This document shows positions 55,774-64,000 of a DNA stretch of 64,000 nucleotides, piece by piece. Below the pieces are notes generated by a model. It saw nothing but the letters and a program-made list of their open reading frames with translations. It did not search any database and was not told the origin of the DNA. Source of the stretch: Alloalcanivorax dieselolei B5 (GTDB taxonomy: Bacteria > Pseudomonadota > Gammaproteobacteria > Pseudomonadales > Alcanivoracaceae). Positions within the stretch are counted from its first letter, which is position 1. Every line of letters begins with the position of its first letter. The stretch lies in assembly GCF_000300005.1 (NCBI RefSeq), contig NC_018691.1, forward strand, positions 806,001 through 870,000. The letters run 5' to 3'. A program made the translations under genes and the position numbers.

Positions 55774-56565
55774 ATGTCCAATACCGTTCGCGAGCACATT
55801 CATCGTATTTGGGATCGACTGGCCGATTTTCCCGAGCCACTGCTGGGAACGGATGGGCTGCGTTACCTGCTGGAATCCATCAGCGAGCTGATCGGTGCCG
55901 ATCACGGCTATTGGCTCAGCTGTTTCCTGCTTGGTCATTTGGACGCCGACAGGGATCCCATGCTGGGCTGGCGGCCTGGCCCCATGTTTTTCTACAAGGA
56001 AATGCCCGACGACAAGTCGGTGGTGAAGAACAACATGGATAAGCTCGAGGCGGGAGAATACCCGGTGGATGAAAGTACGCGTAATCATGTGCGCCAGGCC
56101 GGGCGTTTTCGCGCCACGCTGATGCGGGATCACGTCTCGGCGGATTTCTTCAGCGGGCCGCACTACCGGCATTATTATCAACGTCGCAACATCACCGACA
56201 CTCTCTTCGTGGCGGCGCCGGTCAATGCCGATACCGAAGTCTATTTTTGCTTCAACCGGGTCGGCAGTGAGCAACCGTTTAGCAAAGCCGAGCTGGAGGT
56301 GGCCGCGGAAACGTTGCGCAGCCTGGGCTGGTTTCACAAAAAAGTGCTGCTCGGCCATGGCCTGCTGATTGCCCGCCAGCCACTCACGCCCACTGAAAAG
56401 AAGGTGATGCATCATCTGTTGACCGGTCTGGCGGAAAAGCAGATCGCGGAAAAACTGAACCAGAAAACGGACACCACCCATAAGCATGTCGGCAGTATCT
56501 ACCGTAAATTCAATGTCAGGAGCCGTGCTGCCCTAACGGCTCTCTGGCTGGGCCAGCGGAACTGA
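55774..56565 (+). CDS. LuxR-family transcriptional regulator
   Basis: A 263-residue regulator with a GAF-like N-terminal sensing region of no recognised ligand (Trp/Tyr/His-rich, about 1-190) and a C-terminal LuxR HTH (LTPTEKKVMHHLLTGLAEKQ; THKHVGSIYRKFNVRSR). No phosphorylatable receiver is present. ATG 55774 is preferred; an open frame to 55642 would span a promoter-like TTGCTG-19-TAGAAT (55702-55732). Its 3' end overlaps the convergent DoxX gene by 33 bp. The autoinducer-binding residues of LuxR/LasR are not apparent. Confidence 0.85.
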   Translation: MSNTVREHIHRIWDRLADFPEPLLGTDGLRYLLESISELIGADHGYWLSCFLLGHLDADRDPMLGWRPGPMFFYKEMPDDKSVVKNNMDKLEAGEYPVDESTRNHVRQAGRFRATLMRDHVSADFFSGPHYRHYYQRRNITDTLFVAAPVNADTEVYFCFNRVGSEQPFSKAELEVAAETLRSLGWFHKKVLLGHGLLIARQPLTPTEKKVMHHLLTGLAEKQIAEKLNQKTDTTHKHVGSIYRKFNVRSRAALTALWLGQRN

Positions 56566-57228
56566 GGTGCTCTGCCCCGATGCCGTCAGAAAACGGGACA
56601 CCCAGTAATCCAGGCTCAGAAAGCGGCCCGCGCCATGAAAGAACAAGACCATCAACATGAGCAGGTAAGTGGCGGCGAACTCGATGCCGTTATTGAGCAC
56701 CACGAAAGTGCCCTTCTCCGTTAACCAGTCGTAGTGTCCATGTTCTTGCAACAGACCGCGGGCTTGCGCCAACCGCTCGTTGACGCCAGAGCTGTTCTCA
56801 AGGCTTGCTTCGGCGGCGGGGATGCCCAGCGCCGCCAGCGGCCGCGCCATGCTGGTTTCCGCATTGGAAGGGGCGATGGCGAACCAGCCGTTGGGCCAAT
56901 GCACGGCGAAGATGGCGACCAGCATGGTGGCCATCAAGGGCACGCTGATCAGGCGGGTGGCCAGGCCGAGAAGCAGCAGAACGCCGCCGATCAATTCGGT
57001 GGCGGTGGCCATGAATGCCAGCAGCCAGGGAAAGGGAAGGCCCAGGCCCCAATCCGGGTTACCGAACCAGGCGACGGTGGCGTCGAAGGCGGTCAGCTTG
57101 TTGAGACCGGCGCTGAAAAATACCGGCGCCAGGTACAGCCGCAGCGCCAGCGGCGCCAGAAAGTCCAGGGAACGGGCGCGATCGAGCAGCGCCTGAACGC
57201 GAGAGCCTGCGAGAGCGGGGAGAGACAT
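56533..57228 (-). CDS. DoxX-family membrane protein
   Basis: A 231-residue inner-membrane protein with about four helices and the DoxX features FFSAGLNKL, MATATELIGGVLLLLGLATR, and HWPNGWF. DoxX proteins are linked to oxidative and metal stress, as family knowledge. It lies 70 bp downstream of the zinc anti-sigma gene in the same direction, so it is a likely target or member of that sigma operon. The central insert of about residues 125-170 (Glu/Ala-rich) is longer than in the smallest family members. Confidence 0.88.
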   Translation of the reverse strand: MSLPALAGSRVQALLDRARSLDFLAPLALRLYLAPVFFSAGLNKLTAFDATVAWFGNPDWGLGLPFPWLLAFMATATELIGGVLLLLGLATRLISVPLMATMLVAIFAVHWPNGWFAIAPSNAETSMARPLAALGIPAAEASLENSSGVNERLAQARGLLQEHGHYDWLTEKGTFVVLNNGIEFAATYLLMLMVLFFHGAGRFLSLDYWVSRFLTASGQSTSVPLAQPESR

Positions 57229-57298
57229 GCCGGCATCCTGTTTTGGGGAAGGTGGAGTATGGATGCGGTGGCGATGCGAATGTTACAGGCGGCGCCGG

Positions 57299-57535
57299 TC
57301 AGGAAGGCGGGGGCGGCAACCGGGCCAGGATAGTGTCCACCTCGCCATCGTCCAACGGCGCAACCGGAGCCTGTTGGCGCAGATGTTCGGTGAGCGCGTC
57401 CAATTGCCGTACATAGCGGCGGCAATGGCGGCAGATCATAAGATGGGTGCGCAGGGCGAGGCGTTCGCCAAAGCTCAGCGGCGTGCCATCGATAAGAGCG
57501 TCGGCGCGTTGTACTACCTCTTTGCATTTCAGCAT
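57299..57535 (-). CDS. Zinc-finger anti-sigma factor (zf-HC2), soluble
   Basis: A 78-residue protein with the ZAS motif: His31, Cys35 and Cys38 in THLMICRHC, plus an early Cys4 as the likely fourth ligand. There is no membrane helix, so it is cytoplasmic; redox-controlled release as in RsrA is a reasonable guess but not shown. It overlaps the ECF sigma gene by 7 bp, the standard coupling of sigma with its inhibitor. Confidence 0.88.
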   Translation of the reverse strand: MLKCKEVVQRADALIDGTPLSFGERLALRTHLMICRHCRRYVRQLDALTEHLRQQAPVAPLDDGEVDTILARLPPPPS

Positions 57536-58143
57536 TCGCCGGTCTCCTGGAAATGATCCACCAATTGAAACAGCCGCGTGCGGGCGCGATGCAGCAGTAC
57601 CCTGACATTGGATGGGCTGATGTCGAGAATGTTACAGATGACGTCGAAATCCAGGCCCTGGATATCGCGCAGTTCCAATACCAGCCGCTGATTGTCCGGC
57701 ATGGCATCAATATGCTTTTCCATGCAGTGCTTCAATTCGTCCCGGGTCAGTAACGCGTCCGGGCCGTGCAGTTCCCAGGTGAGCGGCGGCGTTTGCCAGT
57801 GACCGTCGCCGCGAAAGCGGTGGGCCAGGGCGTCGCCGGCATCCTCGGTGGGATCGAACTGGATCTCGCGGCCCTGGCGGCGCAGTTGCATGCGTGCCTG
57901 GTTGATGACGATGCGAGTGAGCCAGGTGAGCACGGTACTGCGGCCTTCGAAGCGGGCGAGGGCGCCATGGGCGGCGATCCAGCTCTCCTGTACCGCTTCC
58001 TCGGCGTCCGCCGGTTGCAGCAGGCTGCGGGCGGTACTGAGAAGCCGGGAATGGTAGTGCTTTACCAGCAAGGCGAAGGCCGCGCGGTCGCCACCACGCA
58101 GGCGCTCGACGAAGTCGGGGGTTTCCAGTTGCGATTCGCTCAT
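57529..58143 (-). CDS. ECF RNA polymerase sigma factor
   Basis: A 204-residue group 4 sigma factor. Region 2: LVKHYHSRLLSTARSLL, then ADAEEAVQESWIAAHGALAR; linker; region 4: LPDNQRLVLELRDIQGLDFDVI-type helices (here MPDNQRLVLELRDIQGLDF) and ISPSNVRVLLHRARTRLF. ATG 58143 (MSESQLETPDFVERL) is preferred to 58179, which lies in a hairpin. The operon is sigma, zinc anti-sigma, DoxX. No consensus target promoter could be assigned. Confidence 0.92.
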   Translation of the reverse strand: MSESQLETPDFVERLRGGDRAAFALLVKHYHSRLLSTARSLLQPADAEEAVQESWIAAHGALARFEGRSTVLTWLTRIVINQARMQLRRQGREIQFDPTEDAGDALAHRFRGDGHWQTPPLTWELHGPDALLTRDELKHCMEKHIDAMPDNQRLVLELRDIQGLDFDVICNILDISPSNVRVLLHRARTRLFQLVDHFQETGEC

Positions 58144-58166
58144 TGGCCGCGGTTTCCGCTTGAACA

Positions 58167-58190
58167 GGGCGCCCGGCAAAGCGGGCGCCC
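58167..58190 (-). terminator. Hairpin between ettA and the ECF sigma gene
   Basis: GGGCGCCCG and CGGGCGCCC form a 9-bp stem with a 6-nt loop; on the minus strand it is followed by TGTTCA, a poor T-run. It may weakly terminate ettA or be a leader structure of the sigma gene. Confidence 0.5.
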
Positions 58191-58197
58191 TTATGGG

Positions 58198-59865
58198 TTA
58201 CACCTCGATACGCTTGTACTTCATGCGCTTGGGTTGCAGGGCGTCGTCGCCCAGCTGCTTGCGCTTGAACTCTTCGTATTCGGTGTACGAGCCCTCGAAC
58301 CACTCCACCTGGGCATCGCCTTCGAAGGAGAGGATATGGGTGGCCACCCGGTCCAGGAACCAGCGGTCGTGGGAGATCACGATGGCGCAGCCGGGGAACG
58401 CCAGTAGCGCTTCCTCAAGGGCCCGCAGGGTTTCCACGTCCAGGTCGTTGGTCGGTTCGTCCAACAGCAGCACGTTGGCGCCCTGTTTGAGCAGCTTGGC
58501 CAGGTGCAGGCGGTTGCGTTCGCCGCCGGACAGGTCCTTCACCCGTTTCTGCTGATCGGCGCCCTTGAAGTTGAAGCGACCCAGGTAGGCGCGGCTGGGC
58601 ACTTCGTAATTGCCGATCTTGAGAATGTCCAGACCGTCGGAGACCTCTTCCCACACGGTCTTGTTGCCGTCCAGGTCCTCGCGGCTCTGATCCACGTAGG
58701 CCAGATCCACGGTGTCGCCGATCTCGATCTCGCCTTTGTCTGGTGTCTCCTGGCCGGCGAACATGCGGAACAGCGTGGTTTTACCAGCGCCGTTGGGGCC
58801 GATGATGCCGACGATGGCGCCGCGTGGCACCGAGAAGTTCAGGTTCTCGTAGAGCATCTTGTCATCGAAATGCTTGCTGACGTCCTTCACTTCGAACACC
58901 TTTTCGCCGAGACGCTCGCCCGGCGGGATGTACAGCTCCTGGGTTTCGTTGCGCTTCTGGAATTCCTGGCTGGCCAGTTCCTCGAAGGCGGACACCCGGG
59001 CCTTGTTCTTGGCGCGGCGGCCTTTTGGATTCTGCCGTACCCATTCCAGTTCTTTTTCCACCGTCTTGCGGTGCGCGGATTCGCTCTTGGCTTCCTGCTC
59101 CAGGCGCTGTTCCTTCTGCTCCAGCCAGGAGGAATAGTTGCCTTTCCAGGGGATGCCTTCGCCACGGTCCAGTTCCAAGATCCATTCGCAGGAGTTGTCC
59201 AGGAAGTAGCGATCGTGGGTCACCGCCACCACGGTGCCGGGGAATTCGTGCAGGAAGCGCTCCAGCCAGGCCACCGATTCGGCGTCCAGGTGGTTGGTGG
59301 GCTCGTCCAGCAGCAGCATGTCCGGGGCGCTCATCAGCAGCCGGCACAGTGCCACCCGGCGCTTCTCGCCCCCGGACAGGTTCTTCACCGAGGCCTCCCA
59401 GGGCGGCAGGCGCAAGGCGTCGGCGGCGATGTCCAGTTTGCGCTCCAGATTGTGGGCGTCGGCGGTTTCGATGATCGCTTCCAGCCGCGCCTGTTCCTCG
59501 GCCAGCTTGTCGAAGTCGGCATCTTCTTCCGCGTAGGCGGCATACACCTCTTCCAGCCGGGTCTGGGCGTTGCGGATCTCGGACAGCGACTCTTCAACGA
59601 TCTCGCGCACGTTCTTTTCCGGATCCAGCTCCGGCTCCTGGGGCAGGTAGCCGATATTGATGCCGGCCATCGGGCGGGCTTCGCCGATGAAGTCCTTGTC
59701 CACCCCGGCCATGATTTTCAACAGGGTGGATTTCCCCGAGCCGTTGAGACCGAGCACGCCGATCTTGGCACCGGGGAAGAATGACAGGGAGATGTCCTTC
59801 AGGATCTGCTTCTTCGGGGGGACCACCTTGCCCACCCGGTCCAGGGTGAAGATGTATTGAGACAT
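58198..59865 (-). CDS. ettA: Energy-dependent translational throttle protein EttA
   Basis: A 555-residue ABC-F ATPase that binds the ribosomal E site and gates translation by ATP/ADP state. It has two ABC domains, with Walker [14 protein letters not shown] and [13 protein letters not shown], signatures [13 protein letters not shown] and [14 protein letters not shown], and Walker [15 protein letters not shown] and [11 protein letters not shown]. The linker (residues ~240-320) is basic and helical. The upstream leader holds a GGCCCCGC/GCGGGGGCC palindrome (near 59896). Confidence 0.96.
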   Translation of the reverse strand: MSQYIFTLDRVGKVVPPKKQILKDISLSFFPGAKIGVLGLNGSGKSTLLKIMAGVDKDFIGEARPMAGINIGYLPQEPELDPEKNVREIVEESLSEIRNAQTRLEEVYAAYAEEDADFDKLAEEQARLEAIIETADAHNLERKLDIAADALRLPPWEASVKNLSGGEKRRVALCRLLMSAPDMLLLDEPTNHLDAESVAWLERFLHEFPGTVVAVTHDRYFLDNSCEWILELDRGEGIPWKGNYSSWLEQKEQRLEQEAKSESAHRKTVEKELEWVRQNPKGRRAKNKARVSAFEELASQEFQKRNETQELYIPPGERLGEKVFEVKDVSKHFDDKMLYENLNFSVPRGAIVGIIGPNGAGKTTLFRMFAGQETPDKGEIEIGDTVDLAYVDQSREDLDGNKTVWEEVSDGLDILKIGNYEVPSRAYLGRFNFKGADQQKRVKDLSGGERNRLHLAKLLKQGANVLLLDEPTNDLDVETLRALEEALLAFPGCAIVISHDRWFLDRVATHILSFEGDAQVEWFEGSYTEYEEFKRKQLGDDALQPKRMKYKRIEV

Positions 59866-60068
59866 AGAAAATGGCTTGCCTGACAGTGCGTTAAGGCCCC
59901 GCTAGGCGGGGGCCGGGGTGTGGCGCCTAAACTAACCGAAGGCGGGGGAGGATGAAAGCCCGGCGCGTGCCCGGACCCTCAAGAACCGGTCGGCTCCGCC
60001 GATAACACGGCCACGAAACCCGATTCCACTTTCCGAAGCGGGTGTGTTGGACCTTTCAGGAGCAGGCC

Positions 60069-61664
60069 GTGCTGGCAAAACTCAACCGGATCAATGTGAA
60101 GTATGGGGTCGCCTTCATCGGGGTGGCATTGGCGTTGTGGATCGTGGTGGGAGTGAATGTACTGCTGGTGAACTCGGTGAAACAGCGGCTGGTGGAGTTT
60201 GGCGACCGGTTCACGCCGGCCATCACCGAGGTGGTCAACGCCGACCGGGACCTGTACCAGGCCCGGCTGGCGGAAATGGCCTTTCTGCGCGGTATCCCCG
60301 GTACGCCGGAGGCGCGGGCCCATCAGGCGTTCTATGAGGAGAACGCGGTCCAGGCCCAGGAGCGCATCGCGCGCATGGCGGAGCTGATGGACGGCTACAT
60401 GGATACCGATACCGGCGGCAAGGCTGATGAGTACCGGCAACTCTACGAGAGCTGGCGGCGTGAATCGGCCAAGGTGTTCCAGCTTTATAATGACGAATTG
60501 GTGGGGGAGGCCATGGAGCAGTTGGATGGGCCGTCCCAGGCCAGCTTCGATGCCCTGCGCGCCTTCTATGATCAGGCCGGTGACAATGTCGCCGCGCGCA
60601 TCCGGGCGTTGCAGGAAGAGACCTTGGAGACGGTGCGTCTCCAGCAGTTGGCCATCAGCGTCTTCGCCGTGATCATCGGCGTGCTGGCGATCGCCATCGC
60701 CCTGATCGGCCCGCACCTGATGTCCCGGGCGATCCGCCAGATCACCCGGCGTATCCGTGAGATCAGCGAAGGAGACGGCGACCTGACCGCCCGCATCCAC
60801 AGCCGCCGCAGTGATGAGATCGGCGAATTGGCGGATCAATTCAATGCCTTCATCGGGCGTATTGATGGCACTCTGCTGAAAGTGCGCGACAGCGCTCTGA
60901 GCGTGAAGAGCGCCGCCGAGGAAATTGCCCGTGGCAGTCAGGAACTGTCCGCCCGGACCGAGCAAACGGCGGCCAACCTGCAGGAAACCTCCGCGTCCAT
61001 GGAGCAGATCACTCACACCGTCCACAACACCTCGGACGCCACCGGCAAGGCAACGCAACTGGTCGGCGGTACCGTCGAGGTGGCCCGCCGTGGCCAGGAG
61101 GTGATGCGTGAAGTCGAGCAGACCATGGCGCGTATCAACGACTCTTCCACCCGCATCGCCGATATCGTCACCCTGATCGACGGCATCGCCTTCCAGACCA
61201 ACATTCTGGCGCTGAACGCCTCGGTGGAAGCGGCCCGTGCCGGCGAGCACGGCAAGGGCTTCGCGGTGGTGGCCCAGGAGGTGCGTACCCTGGCCAGCCG
61301 CTCCGGCGAGGCCTCCAAGGAGATTCGCGATCTGATCGGCACCTCGGTGAACTGGACCCGCTCCGGCGCCACCCAGGTGGAGGGGGCGGGCCGCACCATG
61401 GAGGAAATCCTTGCCGCCATCGAGAAGGTCAACGGTGTGATCGCCGAGATCAGCACCGGCGCCCAGGAGCAGAGCCTGGGCATCGGCCAGGTCAACACCG
61501 CGGTGACCGAACTGGACACCATGACCCAGCACAACGCGTCCATGGTCGAGGAAACCAACGCCGCCGCCGGCGAGATGCGCGACCAGGCGGAGTCTCTGAG
61601 CGCGGTGATCGGTGCTTTCCGGCTCAGTGAGCGCCCCTCTGGCGGGGAGCGGACCGCTTCCTGA
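60069..61664 (+). CDS. Methyl-accepting chemotaxis protein
   Basis: A 531-residue class of transmembrane receptor. TM1 ([20 protein letters not shown]) and TM2 ([19 protein letters not shown]) flank a four-helix-bundle periplasmic sensor with [25 protein letters not shown] domain follows ([20 protein letters not shown]), then the signalling hairpin with the conserved tip [20 protein letters not shown]. No CheR-docking pentapeptide is at the C-terminus. GTG 60069 is chosen for AGGAG 7 bp upstream; an open frame reaches GTG 60042. The ligand is unknown. Confidence 0.92.
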   Translation: MLAKLNRINVKYGVAFIGVALALWIVVGVNVLLVNSVKQRLVEFGDRFTPAITEVVNADRDLYQARLAEMAFLRGIPGTPEARAHQAFYEENAVQAQERIARMAELMDGYMDTDTGGKADEYRQLYESWRRESAKVFQLYNDELVGEAMEQLDGPSQASFDALRAFYDQAGDNVAARIRALQEETLETVRLQQLAISVFAVIIGVLAIAIALIGPHLMSRAIRQITRRIREISEGDGDLTARIHSRRSDEIGELADQFNAFIGRIDGTLLKVRDSALSVKSAAEEIARGSQELSARTEQTAANLQETSASMEQITHTVHNTSDATGKATQLVGGTVEVARRGQEVMREVEQTMARINDSSTRIADIVTLIDGIAFQTNILALNASVEAARAGEHGKGFAVVAQEVRTLASRSGEASKEIRDLIGTSVNWTRSGATQVEGAGRTMEEILAAIEKVNGVIAEISTGAQEQSLGIGQVNTAVTELDTMTQHNASMVEETNAAAGEMRDQAESLSAVIGAFRLSERPSGGERTAS

Positions 61665-61669
61665 GGTCG

Positions 61670-61700
61670 CCACTGGCGCGGGATGGCCCCGCGCCAGTGG
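61670..61700 (+). terminator. Stem-loop after the chemotaxis receptor gene
   Basis: CCACTGGCGCGGG and CCCGCGCCAGTGG form a perfect 13-bp stem with a 5-nt loop, directly after the stop codon. No T-run follows, so it may protect the 3' end rather than terminate by itself. Confidence 0.55.
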
Positions 61701-61813
61701 GATTCGCCCCCCTTCAAGTCGCCATGAGCGCCATTCAAGTGCCAAAGGGCGGGGTTTTGGTTAGAATACGCGCCCCTGAATCCCCAACCAGACCGTACCG
61801 TAGAGGGTAGCCC

Positions 61814-63070
<1,257 letters not shown>

Positions 63071-63078
63071 ACGGCGAA

Positions 63079-63106
63079 TTGATAGTTGACAGTGGACAGT
63101 TGACAG
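63079..63106 (+). repeat. Left heptamer array of the four-helix-bundle insert
   Basis: Four contiguous 7-bp units: TTGATAG, TTGACAG, TGGACAG, TTGACAG. It begins 9 bp after the glyA stop codon and is the inverted counterpart of the array at 63509. Each TTGACAG contains a perfect -35 hexamer, but no -10 follows at the right distance. Confidence 0.9.
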
Positions 63107-63130
63107 CGAAAACAAAACGAGGCGTCAAGG

Positions 63131-63487
63131 ATGACGACAAAATTTGTGGCGCGGGAGAAATCCCGCGCTTTTGCATTGCGGGTGGTGAAGTGTTGCCGGT
63201 TGCTCCAGGAAGAGATGCGGGAATACGTATTGAGCAAGCAATTGCTTCGTAGCGGAACGGCGATTGGGGCACTGATTCGCGAAGCGGAGCAGGCTGAGAG
63301 TCGGGCGGATTTCGTTCATAAGCTGGCGATTGCACTGAAGGAAGCCAACGAAACGGAGTATTGGCTGGATTTATTGACTGAGTCTGGCTATTTAGATTTG
63401 CGGCACGGACGGTCTATGATGGCGGATACCAAAGAGTTATTAAGAATTCTGACAGCCATTATCAGAACCACCAAGGCTCGAGGATAA
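63131..63487 (+). CDS. Four-helix-bundle protein, 23S rRNA intervening-sequence type
   Basis: A 118-residue helical protein of the family first seen in 23S rRNA intervening sequences (S23-like, avd-related). Conserved stretches include SRAFALRVVKCCRLL, LLRSGTAIGALIREAEQAES and KLAIALKEANETEYWLDLL. Function is unknown; family members form pentamers and one relative (Avd) works with diversity-generating reverse transcriptase. No reverse transcriptase is here. Codons 7-13 form an 8-bp hairpin with a GAAA loop. The gene lies between two inverted heptamer arrays and is lower in GC than its neighbours, suggesting acquisition. Confidence 0.9.
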   Translation: MTTKFVAREKSRAFALRVVKCCRLLQEEMREYVLSKQLLRSGTAIGALIREAEQAESRADFVHKLAIALKEANETEYWLDLLTESGYLDLRHGRSMMADTKELLRILTAIIRTTKARG

Positions 63488-63508
63488 CGCGGGTTGCTGG
63501 TTTTTTAG

Positions 63509-63536
63509 CTATCAACTGTCAACTATCAACTGTCAA
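63509..63536 (-). repeat. Right heptamer array of the four-helix-bundle insert
   Basis: Four contiguous units on the plus strand: CTATCAA, CTGTCAA, CTATCAA, CTGTCAA. Paired unit-for-unit with the left array, 24 of 28 positions are complementary, with one further G-U in RNA. It ends 11 bp before the nrdR start. Confidence 0.9.
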
Positions 63537-63547
63537 CTGGTCTTCCC

Positions 63548-64000
63548 ATGTACTGTCCTTTCTGCGGCGCGCAAGATACCAAGGTGATCGATTCGCGGCT
63601 GGTGGCCGATGGCGGCCAGGTGCGGCGTCGCCGTGAGTGTCTGAGCTGTAACGAGCGGTTCACCACCTTTGAAACCGCTGAGCTGGTGATGCCGCGGGTG
63701 ATCAAATCCGATGGCACTCGCGAGCCGTTCGATGAGAACAAGCTAAGGGCCGGCATGCAGCGGGCGCTGGAGAAGCGTCCGGTGAGCGTGGAGGACCTGG
63801 AAGCGGCCATCAGCCGCATCTGCCACCGGCTGCGGGCCACCGGCGAGCGGGAATTGCCGGCGCGGGAGCTGGGTGAGCGGGTAATGGAAGAGCTGCAGTT
63901 GCTGGATGATGTGGCCTATGTGCGCTTTGCCTCGGTCTACCGCAGCTTCCAGGACATTTCCGAATTCGCCGCCGAAGTGGACCGGCTGCGCAGCAAATCT
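63548..64000 (+). CDS. nrdR: Transcriptional repressor NrdR (C-terminus beyond window)
   Basis: The frame is open from ATG 63548 to the right edge (151 residues; the family is about 150-165, so little is missing). It has an N-terminal zinc ribbon ([26 protein letters not shown]) and an ATP-cone ([15 protein letters not shown]). It represses ribonucleotide reductase genes in response to dATP/ATP. No Shine-Dalgarno sequence is visible; the heptamer array ends 11 bp before the start. Confidence 0.95.
   Translation, partial: MYCPFCGAQDTKVIDSRLVADGGQVRRRRECLSCNERFTTFETAELVMPRVIKSDGTREPFDENKLRAGMQRALEKRPVSVEDLEAAISRICHRLRATGERELPARELGERVMEELQLLDDVAYVRFASVYRSFQDISEFAAEVDRLRSKS

Noticed and set aside
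63079-63106. The heptamer arrays as a CRISPR array
   Set aside because: Units are contiguous 7-mers without spacers and there are only four per side; no cas genes are near.

Overview
The window reads as ordinary chromosome of a GC-rich gammaproteobacterium. Gene order (nnr-tsaE-amiB-mutL-miaA-hfq-hflX-hflK-hflC-yjeT-hisZ-purA, then rnr-rlmB-rpsF-priB-rpsR-rplI-dnaB-alr-radA, then glyA-nrdR) and protein style point to an Alcanivorax-like or Pseudomonas-related marine organism. That assignment is inference from synteny; no rRNA is present to confirm it.

Layout. 1-8.6 kb: an AsmA-family gene cut by the left edge, an orphan 7TM-DISM histidine kinase, then psd, rhdA and rsgA facing orn, and queG. 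8.6-21.9 kb: the conserved cell-wall, DNA-repair and RNA-chaperone supercluster from nnr to purA. 21.9-31.6 kb: an accessory phosphate-scavenging block lies between purA and tRNA-Leu/rnr. It holds a two-CXXCH lipoprotein, a PhoX-like phosphatase, two tandem PhoA-type phosphatases, a His-rich secreted protein, a small membrane protein and PhoD; a good Pho-box candidate precedes phoX. 31.7-40.9 kb: tRNA-Leu(CAG), rnr-rlmB, the S6/PriB/S18/L9 operon with a probable S6:S18 autoregulatory leader, dnaB, alr and radA. 40.9-42.9 kb: a two-gene K+ uptake system.

43-54.8 kb is an iron and metalloid accessory region. It has a Fur-boxed TonB receptor with a PepSY membrane partner; an operon of an ArsM-like methyltransferase, a VTT-domain/flavin disulfide reductase fusion and a DUF547 protein; and a Fur-boxed FecI/FecR/FecA-type surface-signalling system whose receptor is a close paralogue of the first receptor but carries an extra STN signalling domain. 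REP-type palindromes occur at 42.9 kb (single) and 52.2 kb (inverted pair).

54.8-61.7 kb: a YiiX-like cysteine hydrolase, a LuxR-type regulator, an ECF sigma/zinc anti-sigma/DoxX operon, EttA and a chemotaxis receptor. 61.8-64 kb: glyA, then a compact insert made of a four-helix-bundle (23S rRNA intervening-sequence type) gene between two inverted arrays of four 7-bp repeats each, then nrdR running off the right edge. This insert is the most unusual structure in the window. Other points of note are a probable non-AUG start for priB, the paired receptors, and the three-family phosphatase block.
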